A stretch of DNA of 20,658 bases from Ramlibacter sp. Its GTDB lineage: Bacteria; Pseudomonadota; Gammaproteobacteria; Burkholderiales; Burkholderiaceae_C. The DNA lies in the NCBI GenBank assembly GCA_025351615.1, contig JANXVP010000489.1, positions 1-20,658 on the forward strand, read 5' to 3'. Of the stretch, positions 1 through 7,203 are shown one piece after another. Made by a program: the position numbers and the translations under genes. The notes beneath the pieces were generated by a model. That model saw nothing but the letters and a program-made list of their open reading frames with translations, was not told the origin of the DNA and ran no database searches. Positions within the stretch are counted from its first letter, which is position 1. Each line of letters opens with the position of its first letter.

Positions 1-700
1 GTCCCCACGCGCGCTGGGTGCCGTTGTCGAGCCAGAGCGCGGCGTCGCACAGCTGGCGCACGTGGTACAGGCTGTGGGAGCAGAACAGGATGGTGCAGCC
101 GTTTTTGCGGAAGACTTCGATGCGCTCGATGCATTTCTTCTGGAAATGCTGGTCGCCGACAGCCAGGGCCTCATCGACGATCAGCACGTCGGGCTCGACG
201 GCCGTGACCAGCGCAAACGCCAGCCGCACCACCATGCCGGACGAATAGGTCTTGACGGGGCGATCGATGGCCTCGCCCAGCTCCGAAAATTCGATGATGG
301 ACGCTTGCAGCGCCTGCATCTCGGCCTGCCCGATTCCGATCAGGCTGCCGCCGAAAAACAGGTTGTCCCGCCCGCTGAATTCGGGGTGGAAGCCGGCTCC
401 CAGCTCCAGGATGGCGGTGACCCGCCCGGACTGCTGCAGCGACCCCACAGAGGGCTTGAGCGTCCCGGCGACCAGCTTGAGCAGGGTGCTCTTGCCCGCG
501 CCGTTGTCCCCCACCACACCCAGGCACTGACCGCGCCGCAGCTCGAACGAAACCCCGCGCAGGGCCCATTGGCTACGGTGCGAGGCCTTGCCCGTGAGGA
601 GTGCCGCCAACCGTTGCCGCGGAGAGTCGTAGAGCCGGTATTCCTTGCCCAGATCCTCCGCGCGGAGTACGACCTTGGCCTCATGCACCGGATCGCTCAT
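1..700 (-). CDS. Polysaccharide ABC exporter, ATP-binding protein (Wzt/KpsT/TagH-like), partial
   Basis: This is the nucleotide-binding subunit of an ABC-2 exporter that would move a lipid-linked polysaccharide (O-antigen, capsule or similar) across the inner membrane. The frame starts at the ATG ending at 700 and is open to the left edge, so about 233 residues are visible and the C-terminus is missing. The protein begins MSDPVHEAKVVLRAEDLGKE. It shows a Walker A motif GDNGAGKST, a signature YSSGM, a Walker B VLIVDEALAVGD and a switch histidine in FCSHS. The segment LELGAGFHPEFSGRDN is typical of the O-antigen/teichoic acid exporter branch. Its ATG overlaps the permease stop as ATGA (697-700), so the two are probably translationally coupled. 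Whether it carries the C-terminal carbohydrate-binding domain of some Wzt proteins cannot be seen here. Confidence 0.93.
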   Translation of the reverse strand, partial: MSDPVHEAKVVLRAEDLGKEYRLYDSPRQRLAALLTGKASHRSQWALRGVSFELRRGQCLGVVGDNGAGKSTLLKLVAGTLKPSVGSLQQSGRVTAILELGAGFHPEFSGRDNLFFGGSLIGIGQAEMQALQASIIEFSELGEAIDRPVKTYSSGMVVRLAFALVTAVEPDVLIVDEALAVGDQHFQKKCIERIEVFRKNGCTILFCSHSLYHVRQLCDAALWLDNGTQRAWG

Positions 701-1497
701 AGCCAGTCCGCCAATTGGTCACGGCTGCGGCTGACCACCACCGTGAGTGCAGCCAGCAGCCCGATGATCCAGCCCAGCGTGACGGCCCAGACGCTCCAGG
801 ATGGCCAGGCGCCCTGCAGCAGGATGGCCTGGTAGCCCAGCACCGGAGCGGACATCGGGTTGAGCCACAGCACCCAGCGCCAGGCCTGCGGAAACATGGT
901 GGCGGGGAACAGCACGGGGGACAGGAAGATGCCGACCGAAAACAGAAAGGCGACCACCTGGATGGTGTCGCGCATGGCGGCGGCAAACAGCGCGAGCAGG
1001 TAGCCCAGGACCAGCGACAGGATCAACTGCAGCGCCACCAGCGGCAGCATCGCCAGCAGCGCCAGGTTGAAGCGGTGCATGGGCGCGTAGGCCAGGGCGA
1101 GCGCCAGCATGATGGGCGCATAGATGACGGTGCTGGCGAGCGCGCTGCGCACGGGGAAGAGCACCGCCGGGAGCGGACTTTTCTGCAACAGGCTGCCGGC
1201 GTCGATCAGGCTGTTCATGGCCCGGCTGACGGTGTCGCAAAACGCCATCCAGGGCAAAGCGCCGACGACCAGAAAAGCGCCGACCTTGCGGGTCGGTGCG
1301 CTGTCGCCCAGGCGCATGGCGAAGACGACGTCGAAAACCAGGTAGTACGCCGCCACCATCAGCAGCGGCTGCGCGTACGACCAGAGCCAGCCGCCCGCCG
1401 AACCGGCGTTGCGGGCTGCGATCTCGCGCTTCGTCATGACCCAGACCAGCGAACGGGCCCGCCACGTGGCCCGCGCTTCTTCGGCAAGGGGTGTCAT
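697..1497 (-). CDS. Polysaccharide ABC exporter, ABC-2 permease (Wzm/KpsM/TagG-like)
   Basis: This is the membrane subunit that pairs with the adjoining ATPase to export a polysaccharide through the inner membrane. From the ATG at 1497 it is 266 residues and begins MTPLAEEARATWRARSL. A cytoplasmic amphipathic start (KREIAARNAGSAGGWLW) leads into about six hydrophobic segments, beginning with SYAQPLLMVAAYYLVFDVVF, a layout usual for ABC-2 permeases. An in-frame ATG at 1542 would add 15 residues (MRGCRRRRESCSDHP). I disfavour it because it lies across a strong hairpin (1518-1539) and family members usually start close to the amphipathic helix. Neither start has a convincing Shine-Dalgarno sequence. 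The gene follows the prolyl isomerase by about 60 bases and may be read from the same transcript. The substrate is unknown. Confidence 0.9.
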   Translation of the reverse strand: MTPLAEEARATWRARSLVWVMTKREIAARNAGSAGGWLWSYAQPLLMVAAYYLVFDVVFAMRLGDSAPTRKVGAFLVVGALPWMAFCDTVSRAMNSLIDAGSLLQKSPLPAVLFPVRSALASTVIYAPIMLALALAYAPMHRFNLALLAMLPLVALQLILSLVLGYLLALFAAAMRDTIQVVAFLFSVGIFLSPVLFPATMFPQAWRWVLWLNPMSAPVLGYQAILLQGAWPSWSVWAVTLGWIIGLLAALTVVVSRSRDQLADWL

Positions 1498-1517
1498 TGG
1501 ATGATCGCTGCAGGATT

Positions 1518-1539
1518 CGCGGCGCCTGCGGCAGCCGCG
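1518..1539 (-). terminator. GC-rich hairpin between prolyl isomerase and permease genes
   Basis: On the plus strand, arm CGCGGCGCC (1518-1526), loop TGC (1527-1529) and arm GGC-A-GCCGCG (1530-1539) form a 9-bp stem with one bulged base. It lies about 20 bases after the prolyl isomerase stop and before the permease start. No run of T follows it on the minus strand, so it is not a classic intrinsic terminator. It could be an mRNA-stabilising or attenuating structure. It overlaps the alternative upstream permease start, which is one reason to prefer the start at 1497. Confidence 0.35.
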
Positions 1540-1557
1540 CATCCACTCCGGCTGACT

Positions 1558-2451
1558 CTACTTATTGGACTCTGCGAACGCAGAAATCGCGTCTTTGTTC
1601 ATCTTGACCGTGTCCTGGACCTTCTGCACTTCGGCCAGCCTGGCGTCGTTCAGGATCTTCGTTTCAATCTCCCGCCTAAGCACCACCTTGACGTCGTCGT
1701 ACGGGCGAATACCTGCAGGCCGCCGGCTTTCGAGCTTGATGATGTGGTAGCCGAACTGGGTTTCCACCAAGCCGCTCAGGTCGCCAGCCTTTTGCAACTG
1801 ATCCAGGGCGGCATCGAACGGTGCAACCATGGTCCCCATGGGGAAGGAGCCTAGCGCACCACCATTGACGGCGCTGCCGGGATCTTCTGATTTTTCACGG
1901 GCCAGAGTGTCGAAGTCAGCGCCGGCCTTCAATTGCGCCAGGATCGCTTCTGCCTTGGCCTTGGCGTCGGGCGTGTCTGCTTTGATCAGGATATGGCGGG
2001 CGGTGGTTTCTGCCGGGGCCTCGAACCGGGTCGAGTTACTTTTATACGTAGCCAGTGCGAGCCGATCAACGGCCTCAGGCGTGGGCTTGCTGGCCGCATC
2101 GATGCGTGCAAACAGCGCGTCCGACAACACCTTTTCGCGGGCAATCCGGATCGCGGCGGCAATGGCAGGATCATTGGCAATCCCAGCGGCTTCGGCCTTC
2201 GCCGCTAGATCGCGACGGATCACCAGGTTGTTCGCAAGCTGCAGAACGCTCTCTGGCTTGGTCAGGTTAATTTTTCGTGCTTCGGGTGGAATGCGCAATG
2301 CATCGCCCATGACGTCGACGGTGGTGACTTGCACGTTCCCCGTCTCTGCAAGGACTGGTTCCGCAGCCAAGGCACATGCCATGCTGAAGCCAGCAATAAA
2401 AACCACGGCCAGTCGCCGCAAAACATGATTCATTTTCATCTCAAAAAACAT
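1558..2451 (-). CDS. Periplasmic parvulin-type peptidylprolyl isomerase (SurA/PpiC family)
   Basis: This 297-residue protein should catalyse cis-trans isomerisation of prolyl bonds and act as a chaperone for secreted proteins in the periplasm. The start at 2451 is chosen because a purine-rich GAGAGAG site lies 5 bases upstream and a signal peptide follows (LRRLAVVFIAGFSMACALAA, residues 11-30, probably cut near ALAA|E). A longer frame back to 2502 runs through the hairpin at 2473-2500 and is unlikely. Residues 66-135 are helical and resemble the SurA N-terminal chaperone region. The rotamase domain spans about 150-242, with ARHILIK, SEDPGSAVNGGALGSFPMG and TQFGYHIIKL. The C-terminal tail is charged and helical. 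It sits directly after the secreted protein gene, so that protein is a plausible client; this is inference. The composition looks less GC-rich than the secretion genes. Confidence 0.9.
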   Translation of the reverse strand: MFFEMKMNHVLRRLAVVFIAGFSMACALAAEPVLAETGNVQVTTVDVMGDALRIPPEARKINLTKPESVLQLANNLVIRRDLAAKAEAAGIANDPAIAAAIRIAREKVLSDALFARIDAASKPTPEAVDRLALATYKSNSTRFEAPAETTARHILIKADTPDAKAKAEAILAQLKAGADFDTLAREKSEDPGSAVNGGALGSFPMGTMVAPFDAALDQLQKAGDLSGLVETQFGYHIIKLESRRPAGIRPYDDVKVVLRREIETKILNDARLAEVQKVQDTVKMNKDAISAFAESNK

Positions 2452-2456
2452 CGATA

Positions 2457-2463
2457 CTCTCTC
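2457..2463 (-). promoter_or_regulatory. Ribosome binding site that fixes the isomerase start
   Basis: The minus strand reads GAGAGAG, 5 bases before the ATG at 2451. It supports this start over the longer in-frame option at 2502. Confidence 0.6.
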
Positions 2464-2472
2464 GGAAAAAGA

Positions 2473-2500
2473 GAAAAGGCGGGGTAAACCCCGCCTTTTC
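2473..2500 (-). terminator. Perfect 12-bp hairpin with T-rich flank, intrinsic terminator or attenuator
   Basis: GAAAAGGCGGGG (2473-2484), loop TAAA (2485-2488) and CCCCGCCTTTTC (2489-2500) form a perfect 12-bp stem. On the minus strand the stem ends in CCTTTTC and is followed by TCTTTTTCC, so it has the U-rich 3' side of an intrinsic terminator. It begins 21 bases after the stop of the secreted protein gene (2522) and ends 21 bases before the isomerase ATG. It probably ends or thins transcription of the highly translated upstream gene, leaving partial read-through for the isomerase. The A-rich left arm could also terminate transcripts from the other strand, but no gene there needs it. Confidence 0.8.
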
Positions 2501-2521
2501 AAACTACGCTAACCAAACCGT

Positions 2522-4270
2522 TCAGGGAGCCGTCGGACGCTGGTACCGATGCTCGTAGCTGCCACCGAAGTTCGTGGTGAACCCGGCTAGCACGGCATTG
2601 TTCTTTGCCGTGACATAGGCCTTGCCCAGGATGGGCAAACCGTTACCGCCAGGTGAAGGAGCGTTGAAACCAGCACCCAGGCCAGTCAAGAGACCAGGGG
2701 TGTTGATGATTGCCCAGCCGACAGTAACGTTGTTCGGAACAGGTGCGTTCGCTGACGAAATCTCAGCACCCAGAACGGACGCGCCGAACGGTGAGTTGAA
2801 GGTCAGCACGTTGGCTTCACCGCACAGCGAGAACACCGCGGCAGGCGGGTTCGGGGAGATCACAAAGCTGCTGCCGACAAAGGTGCTTTCTTCACGATCG
2901 AAATACACCGTCGACTGGGTGTTCACGCAGATCTGCGGCATGCCAGTGGCAACGCTCAGCGCGACGGGCGTGTTCGTCGCGTCGAAGTAGTCGCGATTCG
3001 GGAACTTGGAGTAAGCACGCTGGGCGTTGGTGACCGGGTTGACACGGTAGTCGAGTGCCACGCTGTAGCGGCGCGTCGGCAGTGACAACACCCAATCGGT
3101 GTTGGCAGCAATCACCGGGTCCGTGATGAACTCGTTGATCACGTTCACCACAGCCAGCGAGCGGGTCAGGTTCTCGGCCTGGGCCAACGGGTCAGTCGCT
3201 GCGGGCGGGTAGGCCGGAAGCACCAGGTACGGGGTCGACAGGTCAGGCAAGTCGAACTGCGAGATCGCAACAAGCGGCACGCCGCCTGGGTAAGCAGTAT
3301 TGGCTGCCGTTCCGGTGGTGACGCCGGTCGCAGTGCCAGCAATAGTCTTCAAAGCCGGGTCAGCCGTGAAACTATCAGGCGTCGCGTTGGTGCCAGCAAC
3401 CTGCGGGAAGAAAACGATGTTGCCGCGGGCGTTGGGGCCGTTCGTAGCCAAAGTCGCCGCGATCGACACAGCCTCACCGGTCTCAGCGCCGGACTTCGGC
3501 ACGTTGATGATGGTGAAGTTGGCGAACAGGCCGGTGGACGGTGAGCGGAAGCCCAGGGCATAGGCTGCAGCCGTGGAGGCGGGATCAGCCGCCAAGGCAT
3601 TCATGGCCGCAGAGCCGCAACCTGGCGGAACGCCGTTCACGTGCTTGATGGCGGTGAACAGGGGATTGGCGGTCACGGTAGGAGCGCCGAAAGGCGCCAC
3701 GCCGGGGCCTGCACCAAGAACGCCTGCACCTGTGACGTCGGCGAGGACTGGCGGGATGTCCGCCATGTTGAAGATCTCGATGTAGCCTTCACGGGTCTGC
3801 TGGGACTTTTGGGTTGCCGTCAGGAACGAAGGCAGGCGAGCCGTCACGAACGGCTGGCCGTTGATCAGGTTCGGCAGCGTGCAGCTCTTGTCGATCGTGT
3901 TCAGGGTGGCCGTGCCGTCAGCGGCCTTGGTCAGGGTGGTAGCCCACATGTCGCCGGGCGACAGGTAGAGCTGGAAGTCGAACACGTCGTCCGAGTTGGA
4001 GGCGCCGCGGAAGCGGACCTTGACGGCCTTGCCGTTCACCAGATCGGTGTTGACGATATTGAACAGGGTGGCGTTGCCGCCCTGGACGTTGTAATACGGG
4101 ACGATGAGCTGGTGACCGATGCCGCCGTTCTGAACCGTTTCAGCGTTGGCGTTGGTGGCGGTGGTCGTCGATACACCGTTATCGGGAAGCACGTTAGCAG
4201 CTGCGCCGCCGGCCAAGCCGAGACCGGCAACCAGCGTGGCCGCGCTCATTGCAATCAGATTCTTCCTCAT
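2522..4270 (-). CDS. Large secreted or surface protein of unknown function
   Basis: The product is 582 residues. The ATG at 4270 is chosen because GGAGT lies 5 bases upstream and it gives a clean signal peptide, MRKNLIAMSAATLVAGLGLA, with cleavage near AAA|N (residues 23-26). An ATG at 4282 lacks a binding site. The mature protein is rich in Ala, Thr, Asn, Val and Pro with few charges, as in beta-rich extracellular proteins. Notable segments are VPYYNVQGGNATLFNIVNT (58-75), FDFQLYLSPGDMW (97-109) and SCTLP (129-133). There are only four cysteines after the signal peptide (130, 218, 448, 483), which could form two disulfides. I see no LPXTG, PEP-CTERM, autotransporter or C-terminal anchor. From memory the N-terminal pattern resembles an uncharacterised family of secreted proteobacterial proteins, which I cannot check here. 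Its own leader region, strong binding site and terminator suggest abundant expression. It may be a surface-layer-like protein or a type II secretion substrate. Confidence 0.85.
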   Translation of the reverse strand: MRKNLIAMSAATLVAGLGLAGGAAANVLPDNGVSTTTATNANAETVQNGGIGHQLIVPYYNVQGGNATLFNIVNTDLVNGKAVKVRFRGASNSDDVFDFQLYLSPGDMWATTLTKAADGTATLNTIDKSCTLPNLINGQPFVTARLPSFLTATQKSQQTREGYIEIFNMADIPPVLADVTGAGVLGAGPGVAPFGAPTVTANPLFTAIKHVNGVPPGCGSAAMNALAADPASTAAAYALGFRSPSTGLFANFTIINVPKSGAETGEAVSIAATLATNGPNARGNIVFFPQVAGTNATPDSFTADPALKTIAGTATGVTTGTAANTAYPGGVPLVAISQFDLPDLSTPYLVLPAYPPAATDPLAQAENLTRSLAVVNVINEFITDPVIAANTDWVLSLPTRRYSVALDYRVNPVTNAQRAYSKFPNRDYFDATNTPVALSVATGMPQICVNTQSTVYFDREESTFVGSSFVISPNPPAAVFSLCGEANVLTFNSPFGASVLGAEISSANAPVPNNVTVGWAIINTPGLLTGLGAGFNAPSPGGNGLPILGKAYVTAKNNAVLAGFTTNFGGSYEHRYQRPTAP

Positions 4271-4275
4271 TAGAC

Positions 4276-4280
4276 ACTCC
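4276..4280 (-). promoter_or_regulatory. Ribosome binding site of the secreted protein gene
   Basis: The minus strand reads GGAGT, 5 bases before the ATG at 4270. It selects this start over the ATG at 4282. Confidence 0.65.
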
Positions 4281-4282
4281 AT

Positions 4283-4453
4283 AGATAAGTTGGTTAGCGC
4301 AACTACTTGTGAAATTGATTACGCCGGGAAATCGTAGCATAGGGCTACAGGCGAAACCAGTTTCCTTTTCTTGCCGAGTCTGACGTGTTGATTAAATCCA
4401 ACACATCGGCCGCGATTGTAGGTGGGGGACAAGGCGTCCGCCACTGGTTTTTA
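4283..4453 (-). promoter_or_regulatory. 171-base leader/promoter region with two inverted repeats
   Basis: This is the longest non-coding gap in the window and is more AT-rich than its surroundings. It holds an inverted repeat GTGTTG-ATTAAATC-CAACAC (4385-4404; 6-bp perfect arms, AT-rich centre) and a smaller one GTAGC-ATAGG-GCTAC (4334-4348). A TACGAT sequence on the minus strand (4331-4336) could be a -10 element, but I find no good -35 partner, so the promoter is not assigned precisely. The 20-base repeat has the form of an operator, or of a weak terminator for the lipoprotein gene without a T run. The whole gap is the likely site controlling the secreted protein gene. Confidence 0.45.
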
Positions 4454-4879
4454 TCAAGGTGTGGGGAAAAGCCACCACTGGCCGTCCTCGCGCAGCCAGG
4501 TTTCGTCGATGTACGTGACGATGGGGGGCAGTGCACGCCGGCCCAGGGTCAGAAGCGGCTTGGCCGCGACCTTGGTGTTGGAGACGCACTTGTCGGCGCT
4601 CTCGCACTCCACAGTGGCCACCTCGGCTGAGGTGATCTGGACAGCGCCCCCAAACCCCTTTTTGTACTTGTCGAGCGATGTCGCCCCTCTGTACGACGGC
4701 GTGGTGAAGGCGTACGTCTTGTCGAGATCGCCGGCGATTCGGGCATTCCAGTTCTGCTGTGCGCGCGCGCGTACAGCCGCTTCCGGCGTGGTGGCAAAAG
4801 TGGCGCAGCCCGCCAGGGCCACTGCGGCAAGAGCGGCGACGGTGAGCCTGGTGAAAACAGGTTGGAACGTAAAAGCCAT
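4454..4879 (-). CDS. Small outer-membrane lipoprotein, function unknown, T2SS-linked
   Basis: This 141-residue protein starts at the ATG ending at 4879, with AAGGA 9 bases upstream. A TTG two codons earlier is also in frame but is too close to that site. The signal peptide MAFTFQPVFTRLTVAALAAV ends in a lipobox LAGC with the acylated cysteine at residue 25. Alanine follows at +2, which fits outer-membrane sorting. The rest (about 115 residues) is a single soluble domain with a helix-rich start (EAAVRARAQQNWNARIAGD) and a Trp-rich end (DETWLREDGQWWLFP). This resembles small NTF2-like lipoproteins, but I am not sure of the fold. Two cysteines (ECESADKC) may pair. It lies 23 bases after gspD and probably ends the secretion operon, so a secretin-assembly role similar to a pilotin is possible but unproven. 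Confidence 0.8.
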   Translation of the reverse strand: MAFTFQPVFTRLTVAALAAVALAGCATFATTPEAAVRARAQQNWNARIAGDLDKTYAFTTPSYRGATSLDKYKKGFGGAVQITSAEVATVECESADKCVSNTKVAAKPLLTLGRRALPPIVTYIDETWLREDGQWWLFPTP

Positions 4880-4902
4880 GAACAAATTTCCTTACAAAAA
4901 AA

Positions 4903-7203
4903 TCAGGGGCTCGTGTTGGGCCCGCTCGGGTTGTACAAATCTTCCGGCAGGGGGAGCAAGGGCGCGGGGCCGGAGGGAACGACGGCGCCAAAGGGCTTGT
5001 AGCCGGAGAAGCTGCGCATGCGATCGCGCATTTCGGCGCTCACGTCCCTGGCGTCCTGGTCGGAGCGCACCACCTTCGGCGTGATGATGACCAGCAGCTC
5101 CGTCCGCGTCCCGATCGAGGCCTTGGTGCCGAACAAGGCCCCCAGCACCGGGATTTCGTGCAGCAAGGGGATGCCCGACGAGCCAGTGGTGGAGTTGTCG
5201 CGGATGAGCCCGCCCAGCACCAGCGTCTCGCCCGAGCGGATCGCCACCTTGCTGGCGATCTGCCGCTGCAGGAAGGCGCGCTGCCCGGTGGCGCGGTCGA
5301 TCTCCCCGACATCCGTCACCGCCTGGTTGATGGACATGGTGACCATGTTCCCCGCATTGACCGATGGCGTGACTGCCAGCGCAACCCCGGTGTCCTTGTA
5401 CTGGATGCTGTTGGAAATGACGCCGCCGGTGCTGATGGTCTGGGTCGACTGGATCGGCTGCTGGTTGCCGACGACGATCTGCGCCGTGTGGTTGTCCAAC
5501 ACCATCAGCGAGGGGCTGGAGATCACCTTGACCAGCGACTTGTTGGCCAGCGCATTGAGGACGGCCCGGACCTTGCCGATCGAATTGGCCAGGGTGTAGG
5601 AAAAGCCGGCGAGCGGGCCGCCGAGGATGCCGCCGGGCAACCCGCTCAGGACGCTGGTGCCCACCTTGCCATTGGACCGTGCGTCGTCGAAAGTCCACTG
5701 GAGACCGTACTGCAGGTCGTCGGTCAGCGTCACTTCGACGATGCTGGCCTCGATCAACACCTGCGTCGGGGGCACATCCAGGCGCCGCAGCGCGGACTCG
5801 ATCTTCGCGAATTCGACTGGCGTGCCGTACACCAGCACCGAGTTGTTGACCTCGTCGGCAACGACTCGCACATTGCCGACGCGTACGGTCGTCGTCCCCG
5901 CGGCGGCGCTCTGGGCGCCGGCAGCCTGCCCCGCCTGCAGCACTCCGCTCAGCCCTCCGGCGCCGGAGGGAGCGCCCAGGCCGCCGCCCAGGCCGCCGCC
6001 CATACCGATGTTCGACGTGCTGGCCGAATTCAGCCCCGGGGCGACGCCGGTCGCCGGCGCCCTGGCATCGCCGCCGCCGAAGATGCCGTTCAGCACCTCG
6101 GCCAGGTGTCGCGCGGACCCGTTCTGCACCAGGTACACATGCAGCACCTGCTCGGAGAGATTGAGCCCCGGCCGGTCCAGCCTTTCGATCCAGCGCCGGG
6201 CCTCTTCGAGGTAAGCCGCCCTGGGAGTCACCACCAGGATGCTGTTCAGGCGCTCGATCGGCATGATCCGCAGCGCGCCGAAAAACGGGTTTTCAGCCAT
6301 GGCCGAGCCCGCCAGGTCAGCCGCCCCGCCCTGCCCGGGCGGCGCCGCACCTGCCGCTGCAGGACGGCCCCCGGACAGCATGCGCATGGCGGCTTCGACC
6401 TCGCGCACCGTGGCATATTTCAAGGGGAAAACGCCGACGGACATTCCCTTGAGCAGGTCGACGTCGAAGGTCGAGACAATGCTCAGCCAGCCCTCGGCCT
6501 GCGTTCTGGAGCCTGCCAGCACCAGCAGGTTGCGCACGGTGTCGACCCGGACCAGGGCCTCTGGCGGCAGCACCGGGCGCAGGATGGTCGCCATTTCGGC
6601 CGCCCCGATGAACTGCAGCGGGACCACGACAGCGCCGAACCCAGGTTGCAAGGGACCGGCGCCCGCCTGGCGCGGCACCGACACGATGCCCCGCAAGGCT
6701 TCCGGACGCCCGACGTGGTAAGTCCCGCGGCTGTCCTGCGCCATCACCAGGCCATTGGCGAGCAAGGCGCTTTCCAGCAGGTAGGCGGCGTCATCGGCGG
6801 TCACGTCGCCCTTGGTCGCGAGCGTCACCGTGCCGCTGATCGGCGGGTGGATCATGTAATCCACCTTCAGGATGTCGCGCAGGATGATGTGCACGACGTC
6901 CAGGATCGGGGCTTCTTCGAAGCGGAAGGTGTTGGGCGCGCCCGTTAGTGGCACGGCCGACGGCGGGGCGGCAATCACCCGGTCGGTGCCGCGAAGGATC
7001 CGTGCCGCGGCGGGCGCTTGCGGAATCGTCGTGTCCACCACGGGCAAGGGCGGGTTCGACGACAAGACGCTGCCGGGAAGCAAGGTTGCCTCCCCCTGGG
7101 CGGCAGCGAGCCGGCAGACCGCCAGCGCGACGAGGGTGAGGGCAAAGCGTGATGTGATCATTGTTTTCCGCAGATAGGATGCCTGTGGCGCCGGGGAGTT
7201 CAT
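4903..7203 (-). CDS. gspD: Type II secretion outer-membrane secretin GspD
   Basis: GspD forms the multimeric outer-membrane channel through which folded proteins leave the periplasm. The product is 766 residues, slightly longer than usual. Residues 92-166 form the N0 domain (FRFEEAPILDVVHIILRD onward), and N1, N2 and N3 follow at about 190-250, 256-346 and 351-477. The secretin core runs from about 478 to 712 and includes VPPTQVLIEASIVEVTL, SLVKVISSPSLMVLDNHTAQ and GIPLLHEIPVLGALFG. A Gly/Ala-rich insert (about 376-437) interrupts N3. The start at 7203 overlaps the preceding stop as ATGA with GGTGG upstream. An ATG at 7161 (MITSRFALTLVALAVCRLAA) would give a tighter signal peptide and is a real alternative. 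The C-terminal tail (713-766) is Pro-rich, with no clear pilotin-binding motif. Confidence 0.96.
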   Translation of the reverse strand: MNSPAPQASYLRKTMITSRFALTLVALAVCRLAAAQGEATLLPGSVLSSNPPLPVVDTTIPQAPAAARILRGTDRVIAAPPSAVPLTGAPNTFRFEEAPILDVVHIILRDILKVDYMIHPPISGTVTLATKGDVTADDAAYLLESALLANGLVMAQDSRGTYHVGRPEALRGIVSVPRQAGAGPLQPGFGAVVVPLQFIGAAEMATILRPVLPPEALVRVDTVRNLLVLAGSRTQAEGWLSIVSTFDVDLLKGMSVGVFPLKYATVREVEAAMRMLSGGRPAAAGAAPPGQGGAADLAGSAMAENPFFGALRIMPIERLNSILVVTPRAAYLEEARRWIERLDRPGLNLSEQVLHVYLVQNGSARHLAEVLNGIFGGGDARAPATGVAPGLNSASTSNIGMGGGLGGGLGAPSGAGGLSGVLQAGQAAGAQSAAAGTTTVRVGNVRVVADEVNNSVLVYGTPVEFAKIESALRRLDVPPTQVLIEASIVEVTLTDDLQYGLQWTFDDARSNGKVGTSVLSGLPGGILGGPLAGFSYTLANSIGKVRAVLNALANKSLVKVISSPSLMVLDNHTAQIVVGNQQPIQSTQTISTGGVISNSIQYKDTGVALAVTPSVNAGNMVTMSINQAVTDVGEIDRATGQRAFLQRQIASKVAIRSGETLVLGGLIRDNSTTGSSGIPLLHEIPVLGALFGTKASIGTRTELLVIITPKVVRSDQDARDVSAEMRDRMRSFSGYKPFGAVVPSGPAPLLPLPEDLYNPSGPNTSP

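Noticed and set aside
715..1854. A plus-strand open frame of 379 codons opposite the permease and isomerase
   Set aside because: It crosses two real genes and their gap and has no domain features.
2370..2390. A lipobox-like SMAC in the isomerase signal peptide
   Set aside because: Ser at -3 and Met at -2 fit the lipobox poorly, and a normal signal peptidase site (ALAA|E) follows directly.
2522..2600. A PEP-CTERM or other sorting signal at the end of the secreted protein
   Set aside because: The C-terminus is polar (GGSYEHRYQRPTAP) with no hydrophobic helix and no basic tail.
4334..4365. A sigma-54 promoter with GG and GC elements upstream of the secreted protein gene
   Set aside because: The spacing between GG and GC is 11 rather than 10 bases, and the flanking bases do not match the consensus.
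5158..6948. A plus-strand open frame of 596 codons opposite gspD
   Set aside because: It is fully covered by the well-supported secretin gene, has antisense-type composition and shows no ribosome binding site or recognisable domain.
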